This document shows positions 26,523 to 36,157 of a stretch of DNA of 64,000 nt, piece after piece (the first letter of the stretch is position 1; every line of letters starts with the position of its first letter). The notes under the pieces were generated by a model. It was not told the origin of the DNA and ran no database searches. It saw only the letters and a program-made list of their open reading frames with translations. The position numbers and the translations under genes are program-made. The stretch comes from Pseudomonas oryzae (GTDB taxonomy: Bacteria > Pseudomonadota > Gammaproteobacteria > Pseudomonadales > Pseudomonadaceae). The stretch covers positions 682,001 to 746,000 of the forward strand of contig NZ_LT629751.1 in assembly GCF_900104805.1 (NCBI RefSeq), given 5' to 3'.

Positions 26523-29090
26523 ATGCACTACAACAGGATGTCCACCGGGTACCCCATGTCCGACCTGCTTGCCCACTACCGGCGTAGCGACGCCGTCTAC
26601 CACGAGCTGCTGGATGCCGAGGGCGAGGTGCGCCCGCACTGGCGGCAGCTGCTCGGCCACCTGCGTCGCTGCACGCCGGCGCAACTGCGCCAGCGCCAGG
26701 CCCTGCTGGCCCGACAGATCCAGGAGAACGGCGTCACCTACAACGTCTACGCCGACCCCGACGGCGCCGACCGGCCGTGGGAGCTGGACCTGCTGCCCAA
26801 CATCATCCCCGCCGAGGAGTGGCAGGAGCTGGCCGCCGGCGTGGCGCAGCGCGCCACCCTGCTCAATGCCGTGCTCGCCGACATCTACGGCCCGCAGCAG
26901 CTGATCGCCGATGGCCTGCTGCCGGCCGATCTGGTCTACGGCCACAACAACTACCTGTGGCCGTGCCAGGGTCTGCAGCCGCCCGGCGGCACCTGGCTGC
27001 ACGTCTACGCGGTGGATCTGGCGCGCGCCGCGGACGGTCGCTGGTGGATCACCGCTGACCGCACCCAGGCGCCTTCCGGCGCCGGCTACGCGCTGGAGAA
27101 CCGCCAGATCGTCTCGCGCGCCTTCCCCGAGCTGTACCGCGACCTGCGCGTGCAGTACCTGGCCGGCTACTTCCGCACCCTGCAGGAAACCCTGGCGCGC
27201 CAGGCGCCGAGCGACGGCGAGACGCCGCTGGTGGTGCTGCTCACCCCGGGACGTTTCAACGAAACCTACTTCGAACACCTCTACCTGGCGCGCCAGCTCG
27301 GCTATCCGCTGGTCGAGGGCAGCGACCTGACGGTGCGCGACGCCACCGTCTACCTGAAGACCCTCGGCGGCCTCAAGCGCGTGCACGCGCTGCTGCGCCG
27401 CCTCGACGACGACTTCTGCGATCCGCTGGAGCTGCGCAGCGACTCGGCGCTAGGCGTGCCCGGCCTGCTCGACGCGGTGCGCCAGGGGCGCGTGCTGGTG
27501 GCCAACGCCCTCGGCAGCGGCGTGCTGGAGTCGCCTGGCCTGCCGGGCTTCCTGCCCGGCATCTGCGAGCAGCTACTGGGTGAGAAGCTGCGCCTGCCGT
27601 CGATCGCCAGCTGGTGGTGCGGCGAGCCGCCGGTGTGCGAGGAGGCGCTGGAGCAGCTCGACCGGCTGCTGTTCCGCGCCGCCTTCCCCTCGCAGCGCTA
27701 CGCGCCGCAGTTCGGCCCGGACCTCGACGAGAAGCAGCGCGCCGCCCTGGCCGAGCGCATTCGCCTGCGTCCCTACGCCTACGTCGGCCAGGAGCGCCCG
27801 CTGCTGTCCCAGGCGCCGGTGTGGAATGCCGCCAGCGCGCGCCTGGAGACGCGGCCGATCGGCATGCGCGTGTTCGCCGTGGCCGGCCCGGACGGCTACC
27901 GGGTGATGCCCGGCGGGCTGACCCGGGTGGCCGCCAGCGCCAGCGCCACCACCCTGTCGATGCAGCGCGGCGGAGCGAGCAAGGATACCTGGGTGCTCGG
28001 CGAGCGCCACGCCAGCAGCGAGCCCTGGCAGTGGGCGCGCAGCCTCGGCGTCGCCGACGTGGTGCGCAGTGACCCCTACCTGCCGTCGCGGCTGGTGGAG
28101 AACCTGTTCTGGTTCGGCCGCTATTGCGACCGCTGCGAGGGCAGCGCGCGCCTGCTGCGCATCATGCTCGCCCGCTACGTCGACGACGGCGACGATCCGG
28201 AGGCGCTGCAGGCCGCCGTGGCGGTGGCCGAGAGCCTGGGCCTGCTGCCCGATGCGCGGACGCGCGCCGCCGGCAAGGGCGACAAGGACGCCGCCGAGGT
28301 CGAGCTGAGCCTCGAGCAGCGCCTGCTGCAGGCGGCGACCAGCAAGGACTGGCCGTTCAGCCTGCGCGCCAACCTGCTGCGCCTGCAGTGGGCCGCCGCC
28401 AGCGTGCGTGGCCGGCTGTCGCGGGAGAACTGGCAGGCGCTGGTCGAGCTGCACCAGGAGGTGCAGGGCCTCGACCAGGAGGCGGCCGATCCCGGCGCGC
28501 TGCTGGAGTTTCTCGACCGCCTGCTGATGTCGCTGGCTGCGCAGTCGGGCTTCGCCCTCGACGACATGACCCGCGACGACGGCTGGCGCTTCCTGATCAT
28601 CGGCCGGCGCATCGAGCGCGTGCAGTTCCTCGCCGAGAGCGTCGCCCGCCTGCTGCAGAGCCCGGCGGCGCAGGACCAGGCGGCGCTGGCCTGGCTGCTC
28701 GAGCTGGGCAACAGCAGCATCACCTACCGCACCCGCTACCTGGCCGCGCCGCAACTGGTGCCGGTGCTCGACCTGCTGCTGCTCGACGGGCAGAACCCGC
28801 ACGCCGTGGTGTTCCAGCTGCGCCAGTTGCACCGCTCGCTGGAAATCCTCGGCGAGCGCCTGGAGCTGGGCGCCTTGCCCGACCTCAAGGCCCTCGACGA
28901 GCGCCTCACGGCCTGGGATCTCGGCCATCTCGAGTGCAACCCGCTGGGCGAGGGCAGCGCCGCCGCCGCTCTCGCCGCCCTGGCCGAACAGTTGCTGACG
29001 GTCGCCGCCGTCGCCGGCCAGCTCTCCGATCACCTTGGCCTGCGCTTCTTCGTGCATGTCGACGCCAGCCAGCAGACCCAGTCGCTATGA
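26523..29090 (+). CDS. Circularly permuted ATP-grasp protein fused to alpha-E domain
   Basis: 855 residues. The N-terminal about 480 residues are the permuted type 2 ATP-grasp (NGVTYNVYADPDG, DRTQAPSGAGYALENR, VLLTPGRFNETYFEHLYLAR within the core). From about 510 (LVENLFWFGRYCDRCEGSAR) to the end is the alpha-helical alpha-E domain. ATGs at 26523, 26538 and 26556 are all possible; MSDLLAHYRR from 26556 may be the true start. The stop overlaps the next start (ATGA). Fusion and neighbours match the predicted peptide-ligase set of ATP-grasp, alpha-E and transglutaminases. The reaction is inferred, not demonstrated. Confidence 0.9.
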   Translation: MHYNRMSTGYPMSDLLAHYRRSDAVYHELLDAEGEVRPHWRQLLGHLRRCTPAQLRQRQALLARQIQENGVTYNVYADPDGADRPWELDLLPNIIPAEEWQELAAGVAQRATLLNAVLADIYGPQQLIADGLLPADLVYGHNNYLWPCQGLQPPGGTWLHVYAVDLARAADGRWWITADRTQAPSGAGYALENRQIVSRAFPELYRDLRVQYLAGYFRTLQETLARQAPSDGETPLVVLLTPGRFNETYFEHLYLARQLGYPLVEGSDLTVRDATVYLKTLGGLKRVHALLRRLDDDFCDPLELRSDSALGVPGLLDAVRQGRVLVANALGSGVLESPGLPGFLPGICEQLLGEKLRLPSIASWWCGEPPVCEEALEQLDRLLFRAAFPSQRYAPQFGPDLDEKQRAALAERIRLRPYAYVGQERPLLSQAPVWNAASARLETRPIGMRVFAVAGPDGYRVMPGGLTRVAASASATTLSMQRGGASKDTWVLGERHASSEPWQWARSLGVADVVRSDPYLPSRLVENLFWFGRYCDRCEGSARLLRIMLARYVDDGDDPEALQAAVAVAESLGLLPDARTRAAGKGDKDAAEVELSLEQRLLQAATSKDWPFSLRANLLRLQWAAASVRGRLSRENWQALVELHQEVQGLDQEAADPGALLEFLDRLLMSLAAQSGFALDDMTRDDGWRFLIIGRRIERVQFLAESVARLLQSPAAQDQAALAWLLELGNSSITYRTRYLAAPQLVPVLDLLLLDGQNPHAVVFQLRQLHRSLEILGERLELGALPDLKALDERLTAWDLGHLECNPLGEGSAAAALAALAEQLLTVAAVAGQLSDHLGLRFFVHVDASQQTQSL

Positions 29091-30001
29091 CCAGCGTTCG
29101 CTATCTCGTTCTTCACGACACCCACTACCGCTACTCGGCGCCGGTATCCATCGCCCAGCAGCTCGCCCACCTGTGGCCGCGCGAGAGCCCCTGGCAGCGC
29201 TGCCTCGCCCGCGAGCTGACGGTCAGCCCCGAGCCGACCCGGCGCGTCGATAGCCTCGATGTGTTCGGCAACCCGCTGACCCGCCTGGCCTTCGAACGCC
29301 CTCACGACGCACTCGAGGTCGGCGCGCGCCTGGAGGTCGAGGTGCTGGCGCGGCCGACCCTGCGCCTGGCCGACTCGCCGGCCTGGGAACAGGTCGCCCA
29401 CGATCTCAGCTACTCGGGGCAGCCGCTCAGCGCCGAGGCAATGGAGGCCGAGCGCTACCGCTTCCAGTCGCCCTACGTGCGCATCAAGCACGGCTTCGCC
29501 AGCTTCGCCGAGGACTGCTTCAGTCCCGGCCGGCCACTGCTGCTGGCCACCCAGGCGCTGATGCGCAAGATCTTCCGCGAGTTCACCTACGATGCCGCCG
29601 CCACCCAGGTGGCCACGCCGCTGACCCAGGTGCTGGAGGAGCGGCGCGGGGTGTGCCAGGACTTCGCCCACCTGATGCTCGCCTGCCTGCGCTCGCGCGG
29701 CCTGGCCGCGCGCTACGTCAGCGGCTACCTGCTGACCCAGCCGCCGCCCGGCAAGCCGCGGCTGATCGGCGCCGACGCCTCGCACGCCTGGATCTCGGTG
29801 TGGTGCCCGCGCCAGGGCTGGGTCGACTTCGACCCGACCAACAACCTGCTGCCGGCGCTGGAGCACATCACCCTGGCCTGGGGCCGCGACTTCGCCGACG
29901 TGTCGCCGCTGCGCGGGGTGATCCTCGGCGGCGGCAGCCACGATCCCGAGGTGCGGGTGACGGTGATGCCGCTGGAGGAGGCGCTGGCGCGCGGGCTCTG
30001 A
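29087..30001 (+). CDS. Transglutaminase-like cysteine protease family protein
   Basis: 304 residues. Bacterial transglutaminase-like N-terminal beta domain (VLHDTHYRYSAPVSIAQQLAHL) followed by the papain-like core. Triad: Cys in ERRGVCQDFAH (about residue 190), His in ASHAWISVW, Asp in VDFDPTNN. Overlaps the ATP-grasp gene by four bases, so the two are translationally coupled. As the third member of the cluster it probably hydrolyses or transfers the peptide link made by the ATP-grasp enzyme. No signal peptide, so cytoplasmic. Confidence 0.92.
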   Translation: MTSVRYLVLHDTHYRYSAPVSIAQQLAHLWPRESPWQRCLARELTVSPEPTRRVDSLDVFGNPLTRLAFERPHDALEVGARLEVEVLARPTLRLADSPAWEQVAHDLSYSGQPLSAEAMEAERYRFQSPYVRIKHGFASFAEDCFSPGRPLLLATQALMRKIFREFTYDAAATQVATPLTQVLEERRGVCQDFAHLMLACLRSRGLAARYVSGYLLTQPPPGKPRLIGADASHAWISVWCPRQGWVDFDPTNNLLPALEHITLAWGRDFADVSPLRGVILGGGSHDPEVRVTVMPLEEALARGL

Positions 30002-30053
30002 GCCCCGCGTGCGGGGCCTGTCGGCCGGCACGGCGCCAGGGTGCTGGCCAGCC

Positions 30054-31937
30054 TCAGCCGCTGAGGAACGACTGGTGGATCTCGCTGCCGTAGCGGCGAA
30101 TGATGTCCAGCTTGGCCTTGTGCAGCGCCGTGGCGTCGTCGGCCTTGCCCAGGCGCTCCACCGTGCGTCGCGCCAGCTCGTCGGAGATCACGTCCATGAA
30201 CAGCTCGGCGAGCAGCAGCCGGGCGGTGTCGCGAAAGTGGCCGCGACCGTCCACGTACAGCTGCACGGTGGGCGCGGCGGTGTTGATCAGGATCTTGCGC
30301 TCGGCCGGGCTGTACACCGCGCGGTCCAGCTCGTTGTGCAGGCTGCGGAACTCGTAGCCGACGAACATGCGTTCGCCGTGGTCGCGTGGCGCCCGCTGCC
30401 GGGCGGCATGGGCCGCCGTACCATGGCTGTGCCGCGCGGCGGCCTGCTCGGCCACCACCAGCTCGCACCAGGCCCAATAGGTGCCGGCGCGCACCAGGAT
30501 CTCGCCGCGGCTGGCGGGCGCGTCGCCGCTCACCGTCCACTCCAGGCTCTCGCGCCCGCCCAGCTCGCCGACCGGGATCTCCACCGGGTCCGGCTCGATG
30601 TGCAGGCTGTCGGGCAGCCGGTAATCGAAGCGCAGCACCTCGCCGGCCGCCAGCTGGGTGGGGTCGATCAGCAGGGTGACGTGGAAGGGATGTCCCGGCT
30701 GGCGGTAGTAGAAGGGCGTGGAAAAACGCAGCGCCGCCGGGCGCTCCGCCGCCGACGTCCCCGCGACCGGCGGCAGGCTGAGGCCGAAGTCCTGGATCGC
30801 CGCGCGGCTCATGCGCTCGAGCAGGCGCTCGATCATGTGGCTGGTGCGCCCTGAGGCGGTGGCATGCTCCAGGTGCTTGAGCTTGTCGCGCTCGGCCAGC
30901 ACGCAGGGCGCGATCAGCGCGCTGACCGCGCTGGCGAAGGCCGCGACGAAGGGCTCCTTCTGGTTAAGCCCCTCGCGCTCGTCGCTGATCACCGCCAGCC
31001 CCTGGCCGAGGCGGTCGAGCAGCGCCGGGCACTCCACCGTGCCGAACAGGTACTCGGTGCCCACCTGGTTCTCGTAGTCGAACAGCTGGCAGTCCAGCAC
31101 CGCCGTGCCGGACAGCACCAGCAGGCCGTTGCTGCGCTCGTCGCCGCGGGTGGTCAGCTCGGCGTCGAGGGCGCGTTTGAGGGTCAGGGTGAACGGGTGG
31201 CTCACGCCGTCGTGGACGAACTGTCCGGGCTGGTCGGGGCCGATCAGCACGCTGGCGGCCGGCTCCTGGTAGCGCACCGGGCCGCTGTGCTCGACCGCCT
31301 TGCCGTGCTGCATGTGCACCAGTTCGACCGTGCGCCGGCGCAGTACGTCGCGCAGGTAGATGTTGTTGGCCACCGCCTGCACCAACGAGCGGAAGTGCGG
31401 GATGGTGATCTGCGGGTGGTCGGTGACGATGCTCACCCGCGTGCCGTTGCCGGGCGCCTCCAGTCGCTCGTGGTCCTTGTCGCGCGCCGGGCGGTCGCAG
31501 TCGCCGTCGTCGTAGAGGTAGCCGCCGTTCTCGTCGCGGAACAGCTCGATGCGCGAGTAGCGCCCGCCGCGGATGGTCTCGATCCAGCCGTAGCCCAGCC
31601 CGTAGATGGCCTGCTTGAGGCCGCGGCCGAAGTAGCCGCGCCCGCCGCCCTCGCCGCGCGCCAGCGGGCTGTGCGCGCCGCCGTAGGCGAGGATGAAGCG
31701 CGCCTGGTCGAAGGCCATGCCCTCGGCCTGGTCGGCGACTGCCAGCACGGCGCCGGCCTGGTGACGTTCGTAGCGGATGCTGATCCGCCCGCTCACAGTC
31801 GCGCCGGCCTGCTCCAGGCGGCCATAGCTGTCGTCGGCGTTGGTGATCAGCTCGACCAGGGCCTTTTCGACGGAGGCGAAGCGCCGCGAGTCGATGTCGA
31901 TCACCCGCTGGTCGACCGGGATGGGGGAAATGGCCAT
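30054..31937 (-). CDS. Stand-alone GHKL (Bergerat-fold) ATPase, unknown role
   Basis: 627 residues from ATG 31937 with AAGGAGCACGAC before it. All four GHKL ATP-binding boxes are present: N box ELITNADDSY (29-38), G1 VADQAEGM (67-74), G2 GYFGRGLKQA (101-110), G3 GTRVSIV (about 165). There is no histidine-kinase phosphoacceptor, gyrase or MutL C-terminal part; the rest looks like an S5-like transducer and further beta-rich segments. The layout recalls prokaryotic MORC-like or Hsp90-like ATPases. It is convergent with the transglutaminase operon and read alongside the lipoprotein gene. I cannot assign a function. Confidence 0.8.
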   Translation of the reverse strand: MAISPIPVDQRVIDIDSRRFASVEKALVELITNADDSYGRLEQAGATVSGRISIRYERHQAGAVLAVADQAEGMAFDQARFILAYGGAHSPLARGEGGGRGYFGRGLKQAIYGLGYGWIETIRGGRYSRIELFRDENGGYLYDDGDCDRPARDKDHERLEAPGNGTRVSIVTDHPQITIPHFRSLVQAVANNIYLRDVLRRRTVELVHMQHGKAVEHSGPVRYQEPAASVLIGPDQPGQFVHDGVSHPFTLTLKRALDAELTTRGDERSNGLLVLSGTAVLDCQLFDYENQVGTEYLFGTVECPALLDRLGQGLAVISDEREGLNQKEPFVAAFASAVSALIAPCVLAERDKLKHLEHATASGRTSHMIERLLERMSRAAIQDFGLSLPPVAGTSAAERPAALRFSTPFYYRQPGHPFHVTLLIDPTQLAAGEVLRFDYRLPDSLHIEPDPVEIPVGELGGRESLEWTVSGDAPASRGEILVRAGTYWAWCELVVAEQAAARHSHGTAAHAARQRAPRDHGERMFVGYEFRSLHNELDRAVYSPAERKILINTAAPTVQLYVDGRGHFRDTARLLLAELFMDVISDELARRTVERLGKADDATALHKAKLDIIRRYGSEIHQSFLSG

Positions 31938-32159
31938 GTCGTGCTCCTTGCGCAACCGAGCGGTGGTCGGCTCAGGGAAAGGGTAGTCAAAAGCCGCACA
32001 GGCGGATTGTGCCGGAGGGCAGGGCGATCCCGTACTGCTCCGGCAGCGACTTGCGGCAGTGCGCGCGTCGTCGGTACGGCAGCCCGGCCCTGCGCACCAC
32101 GGGCGCAACGCTGCGACAGGCCGCGCCGGCGAACGCTGCCGCTTCGCCGGCATGCACCC

Positions 32160-33398
32160 TCACAGGCTGCGCGCGATCTGCTGCGGTCCCCCCCGGGGCT
32201 CATCACTGGCGGGCTCCCGGGGCTGCGATTGGCCGTCGCCGTCCGTGTCGGGCGGGTCGGGCGCGATCCGCACGCGCGTGATCCAGGTGATGTCACGGCT
32301 GTCGCCGCGGCTGATCCGCGCCCCGGAAAAGGCCCACAACGACCCCCGCCCCGCCGTCAGCGCGTAGACCGGGTAGCCGATTTTCAGCGGTGCAGCGGCC
32401 GCGCGGAAGGTGCCGGGGGCGGCCTGCACGATGGCATCGACCCGTGTGCTGCCGAGCCAGGCGGTCTCCTCCCCGAGGAAGAGGACGACGCCCTCGCTGG
32501 CGAACTGGAAGGGCTCGGACGCGAGGCGGTTGCCGCCGGGGTCGATCGCCCATGCGGTCGTCCGCAACGCCTCCCAGGCGGCGGGCAGGTCGGCGCGCTC
32601 CTTGACCTGGCGCACCAGATAGAGCCCGCCCGCGGACGTCGCGAGCTGGAAACTCGCGCGGCGCCCGTGATTCCCGCCGGGCAGCGGCAGGCTGGCGACG
32701 ATCCGCTTCGTGCGCGGGTCGACGCGCACGACCTCGCCCGCCGGCGTGGCGATCCAGACCGCGCCGGCCGTGGTCGCGATCGAGCCGCTGGTCAGGCCGC
32801 GGGCATCCGGCACGGGAAGCGGGATCGTTTCGACGATGGCGTTGGCGACGGGGTCGATCCGGGACAGCGCGAGTCCGTCGACGCGCAGCAGGATGCCGGC
32901 GCGGCGCGGTGCCTCGCTGGCGGCGATGACCCAGACGGCGTTGTCGTCGACGGCCAAGGCCACCGGATTGCGCGGGAACGCGAAGCTCGCCACGATCCGC
33001 TGCGTGCGCGGATCGATGCGGTGAACCTTGGTGCCGCCGTGGCCCTCGGCAACCCAGATGGCGTCATGGCCGGCCGTCATGGCGCCGGCGGCGAAGCCGT
33101 CCACGGCGAACAGGTCGTTGAAGCGATTGCTGGCGAGATCGATCCGCACCACGCGGTTGACCGGCAGGCTGCGCCGGGTCGGCACGGCCACGAGGGCCCA
33201 CAAGGCATCGTCGGTGAACGCGGTGGCGTCGACCCGGCCAGCCACGGTAAGGCTGCCGATCGCGTCGGGCCCCACCGGTGGCCGCATGTCGAGGGTCGCC
33301 GTGCGCCATCGCCAGTCGAGTTCCTCCGGCGTGACGCAGGCGGCCAGCAGCGCGATGGCGGCGATGAGGAACAGGATCGCTCGGAAGGATGGGCGCAC
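32160..33398 (-). CDS. Lipoprotein with beta-propeller-like repeats
   Basis: 412 residues. Type II signal with lipobox LLAAC, modified Cys21. The mature part shows recurring blocks such as HDAIWVAEGHGGTKVHRIDP, NAVWVIAASEAP, GAVWIATPAGEVVRVDP, each about 45 residues, typical of six- or seven-bladed propellers of the Vgb or YncE kind. Likely periplasm-facing, membrane-anchored. It precedes the GHKL ATPase gene by 222 bp on the same strand, with no clear terminator between. The function of the family is unknown to me. Confidence 0.78.
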   Translation of the reverse strand: MRPSFRAILFLIAAIALLAACVTPEELDWRWRTATLDMRPPVGPDAIGSLTVAGRVDATAFTDDALWALVAVPTRRSLPVNRVVRIDLASNRFNDLFAVDGFAAGAMTAGHDAIWVAEGHGGTKVHRIDPRTQRIVASFAFPRNPVALAVDDNAVWVIAASEAPRRAGILLRVDGLALSRIDPVANAIVETIPLPVPDARGLTSGSIATTAGAVWIATPAGEVVRVDPRTKRIVASLPLPGGNHGRRASFQLATSAGGLYLVRQVKERADLPAAWEALRTTAWAIDPGGNRLASEPFQFASEGVVLFLGEETAWLGSTRVDAIVQAAPGTFRAAAAPLKIGYPVYALTAGRGSLWAFSGARISRGDSRDITWITRVRIAPDPPDTDGDGQSQPREPASDEPRGGPQQIARSL

Positions 33399-33787
33399 GT
33401 TCGATCCCCTGCAGTTCTGACGGCGGCTGGCACCGGCGTGCGCCGCCTACCAAGGATAGCCAAAAGCCCGCCATTCCTGCGTCGAGCGCGCAGTGAGGCG
33501 CGGAGGCGCGCGTGCGCGGGCTGCCGGCGGCGGCTGGCGATTCCGGCGGGCGGTTTTGACAGGGGGGAGGTGCAGTCCTACGCTGCACTGGCATCGGCTC
33601 GATGCATGGGTGTTCCGGGCGGCCGGCGGCTGGTCCCAGCGCGGATTGGTCGGATGCTGCCCGCGCGGTGGTCGGGGTGTCGAGGCGGTGAGCGGGGCGA
33701 TCCTCGCCGCGGCGCGGCGCTCGCCCTGTCCGGGCAATCCCGGGGTGGCTCCGCTCGCAGGCGCTGCCCCGCATCGAGGAGTGCGCC
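33399..33787. other. 389-bp intergenic region between divergent genes
   Basis: Upstream regions of the lipoprotein gene (minus) and cytochrome P460 gene (plus). GC-rich with several short hairpins; no convincing ORF or family repeat seen. GAGGAG at 33776-33781 is the ribosome site of the P460 gene. Confidence 0.5.
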
Positions 33788-34264
33788 ATGAAACCTCTGT
33801 TGCCGGCCCTGCTGGCACTGCTGTCCACCTCCGCGGCACTGGCTGCGGACCCCGAGGTTCCCTATCCCGCCGGTTACCGCTTCTGGCAGCACGTCAAGAG
33901 CATGGTGATCGAGCAGGGGCACCCGCTGTACGAGTCCTTCGGCGGCATCCACCACATCTACGCCAACGCGGCGGCGCTGGAGGGTTACCAGGCCGGCAAG
34001 TTCCCCGATGGTGCGGTGATCGTCTTCGACCTGCTGGAAGCGCAGCGCGCCGACAGCGCCATCACCGAAGGCAAGCGCAAGGTGGTCGGGGTGATGCACA
34101 AGGACGCCGCGAAGTACGCCGCGACCGGCGGCTGGGGCTTCGAAGGCTTCGCCGGCGGCGATCCCGCGCAGCGCGCGGTCGGCGCCAACGCAGCGACCGC
34201 CTGCTATGCCTGCCATGCGCCGGAGAAGGACCACGACTACGTGTTCAGCCGCACGCGCGACTGA
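33788..34264 (+). CDS. Cytochrome P460 family protein
   Basis: 158 residues with a Sec signal peptide (MKPLLPALLALLSTSAALAA). One c-type haem motif, CYACH at 139-143, close to the C-terminus as in P460 proteins, whose haem is additionally cross-linked through a lysine. The upstream part (YRFWQHVKSMVIEQGHPLYE, FPDGAVIVFDLLE) fits the family. Periplasmic. Relatives oxidise hydroxylamine or bind NO; the substrate here is unknown. Monocistronic, start ATG 33788 behind GAGGAG. Confidence 0.9.
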   Translation: MKPLLPALLALLSTSAALAADPEVPYPAGYRFWQHVKSMVIEQGHPLYESFGGIHHIYANAAALEGYQAGKFPDGAVIVFDLLEAQRADSAITEGKRKVVGVMHKDAAKYAATGGWGFEGFAGGDPAQRAVGANAATACYACHAPEKDHDYVFSRTRD

Positions 34265-34372
34265 CCGGACGCGGCGGGGCAGGGCGATCCGGCCGGCACG
34301 CTCGCCGGCCTGGACGCCACTACCCTTGCCGCAGTCGGCGCCTCGCGGCCGGTCGTTTCGCCTTGCGCGCGT

Positions 34373-35122
34373 TCAGAGCGTATCCAGCGCCGGCAGGGCC
34401 TCGCCGAAGATCGACAGCACCTGGCGGAAGCTCTCCTCCGGGGCGGCGTGCAGCTGCAGCGCCTCCCCGGTGACCGGATGGCGGAAGGCCAGGCCGGTGG
34501 CCGCCAGCATCAGCCGGCTGTAGCCGAAGCGCTCGGCGAAGTAATGGTTGTGGCGGGTGCGGCCGTAGTTGGTGTCGCCGATGATCGGGTGGCTGATGTG
34601 CTGCATGTGCCGGCGCAGCTGGTGCTTGCGCCCGGTTTCCGGGTACAGCGCCAGCAGGCTGTAGCGGCTGGCGGGGTAGCCCTCGATCTGCACCGGAATT
34701 TCCGTGGTCGCCAGGCGGCGATAGCGGGTCAGCGCCTCGCGCACCGGCTGCGGCTCGTCCTTGTCGCGGCGGTCGATGGCATGCTCGCGCAGCGGATGGT
34801 CGATCAGCCCCTGCTCGGCGGCCCAGCCGCGCACCATGGCCAGATAGGTCTTGCGCACCTCGCCGGCCATCATCGCCTTGCCCAGCACGCTGGCGGTGGC
34901 GGGGTCGCGGGCGAACACCAGCAGCCCGGAGGTCGGGCGGTCCAGGCGGTGCAGCGGATAGACGTGCTCGCCGCCGTTCAGCTCGCGGGCGTACTGCAGA
35001 GCGAACTCGGTTTCGTGCCGGTCGATCGGGCTGCGATGCACCAGCAGCCCGGCCGGCTTGTGCACGGCGAGCAGCCAGTCGTCGCGGTAGACCTCGCTGA
35101 GCGGGTTGGTCGATGGCGGCAT
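34373..35122 (-). CDS. truC: tRNA pseudouridine synthase C
   Basis: 249 residues of the RluA/TruC family. The catalytic aspartate is in HRLDRPTSGLLVFA; HKPAGLLVHRSPID at the N-terminus and GRKHQLRRHMQHISHPIIGDT further on are standard motifs. TruC modifies uridine 65 in tRNA. The frame extends upstream to 35353, but ATG 35122 (MPPSTNPLSEVYRDDW) gives the normal length. The ribosome site is weak. Confidence 0.92.
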   Translation of the reverse strand: MPPSTNPLSEVYRDDWLLAVHKPAGLLVHRSPIDRHETEFALQYARELNGGEHVYPLHRLDRPTSGLLVFARDPATASVLGKAMMAGEVRKTYLAMVRGWAAEQGLIDHPLREHAIDRRDKDEPQPVREALTRYRRLATTEIPVQIEGYPASRYSLLALYPETGRKHQLRRHMQHISHPIIGDTNYGRTRHNHYFAERFGYSRLMLAATGLAFRHPVTGEALQLHAAPEESFRQVLSIFGEALPALDTL

Positions 35123-35306
35123 GGGCGGGGTGGAAACGGGCACGGGCAGGCTCTGGCATGGGTGGCCGGGGAACAGGGGGAGGGGAAGGTACGGGGTTTG
35201 CGGGTATTTGGCCAGCAGGATGCAGTCGCAACCCGCGGCAGGCCGCGTGGATGCCACAACTACCCGTACCGCGCTAGAGCCGCCGGCAGATCGGCAGCGG
35301 TGCCTG

Positions 35307-35540
35307 CTAACGATCCGTCTTCTGCCCGTCTTTACGCCACATGTAGACGCCAAAAAGCGACCAGGCGGTTACGAAGAACGGGACTGAAAACGCCAGCGCC
35401 TGCAGAACGTCGTAGCCGGGGGCCGGGCGAATGTAGGCGTTGAGCAGCGGAATCGCGAGGCCTGTCGTCAAACCCAGCCCGATGGCATGGCGCATGACCA
35501 CGAAACGCACCCAGGCTTGCGCCTTGTTCTTGTCCTTCAT
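35307..35540 (-). CDS. Small two-helix membrane protein
   Basis: 77 residues (MKDKNKAQAWVRFVVMRHAI at the start). Two predicted membrane segments at about 17-36 and 44-65, with short charged ends, ending KDGQKTDR. GGAGG lies about nine bases before ATG 35540; the longer open frame above it is not protein-like. DUF2798-type small membrane proteins look similar, but I am not certain. Function unknown. Confidence 0.65.
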   Translation of the reverse strand: MKDKNKAQAWVRFVVMRHAIGLGLTTGLAIPLLNAYIRPAPGYDVLQALAFSVPFFVTAWSLFGVYMWRKDGQKTDR

Positions 35541-35595
35541 CGTATCGAGTCCTCCATGATGGTGAGACTGGCGGTCTTGCACACCCGACAGGGGT

Positions 35596-36126
35596 TCAGT
35601 CGCGGTGCCGAGGTCGCGCAGAAGTGGAAGGGCTGTCGGCTGCGGAGCCGTGCTGGGGCATGGGTCCGCGCCTGCGCATGGCAAACCGTTTCAGGCCGAC
35701 GCCATGTCGGATCACGTGTTGCTCCTCGGTGATCTCGAAGCCATGTCGCGCGAAGAAGGACACGGCGACCAGGCTCGCTTCGGTGAATAGTTCGGTGACC
35801 GCCCAGGTGCTCGACAACTGCGCTGCTGCCTCCCGGAGCAGCGCGGATGCGACACCTCTCCGTGCGCCCCGGGGGGAGGTGTAGAGCAGGTCGATGTGGC
35901 CGTTCGACTCATACGATACAAATCCCAGGTACGCAGCGTTTTCCTCCGCGACTATGGTGTGCAGTGCGCCGAGTCGAGAACGCCACGCCTCCAGATCGGG
36001 TCGATCCGGCGCCCAGGCATGACGTTGCTCGGCAGCATAGTGCGGCTCTGCCAGGGCATGCACAGACGCGGTGAACACGTCCACCAGTCCCGCCAGATCC
36101 GTATCCTGGTACAGGCGCAGCTTCAC
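35596..36126 (-). CDS. GNAT family N-acetyltransferase
   Basis: 176 residues from GTG 36126, preceded by GGGAGA. GNAT fold signatures: ENAAYLGFVSYESNGHIDLLYTSP for strands 4-5 with the acetyl-CoA site RGARRGVASALL, and VSFFARHGFEITEE near the C-terminus. Substrate unknown. Another GNAT gene lies 31 bp upstream on the same strand, so the two may be co-transcribed. Located just beyond the integron cassettes, but no attC separates the two genes, so they are more likely ordinary genes than cassettes. Confidence 0.88.
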   Translation of the reverse strand: MKLRLYQDTDLAGLVDVFTASVHALAEPHYAAEQRHAWAPDRPDLEAWRSRLGALHTIVAEENAAYLGFVSYESNGHIDLLYTSPRGARRGVASALLREAAAQLSSTWAVTELFTEASLVAVSFFARHGFEITEEQHVIRHGVGLKRFAMRRRGPMPQHGSAADSPSTSARPRHRD

Positions 36127-36157
36127 GATGCGGCTCTCCCGAGGTCCGGCGTCTGGC

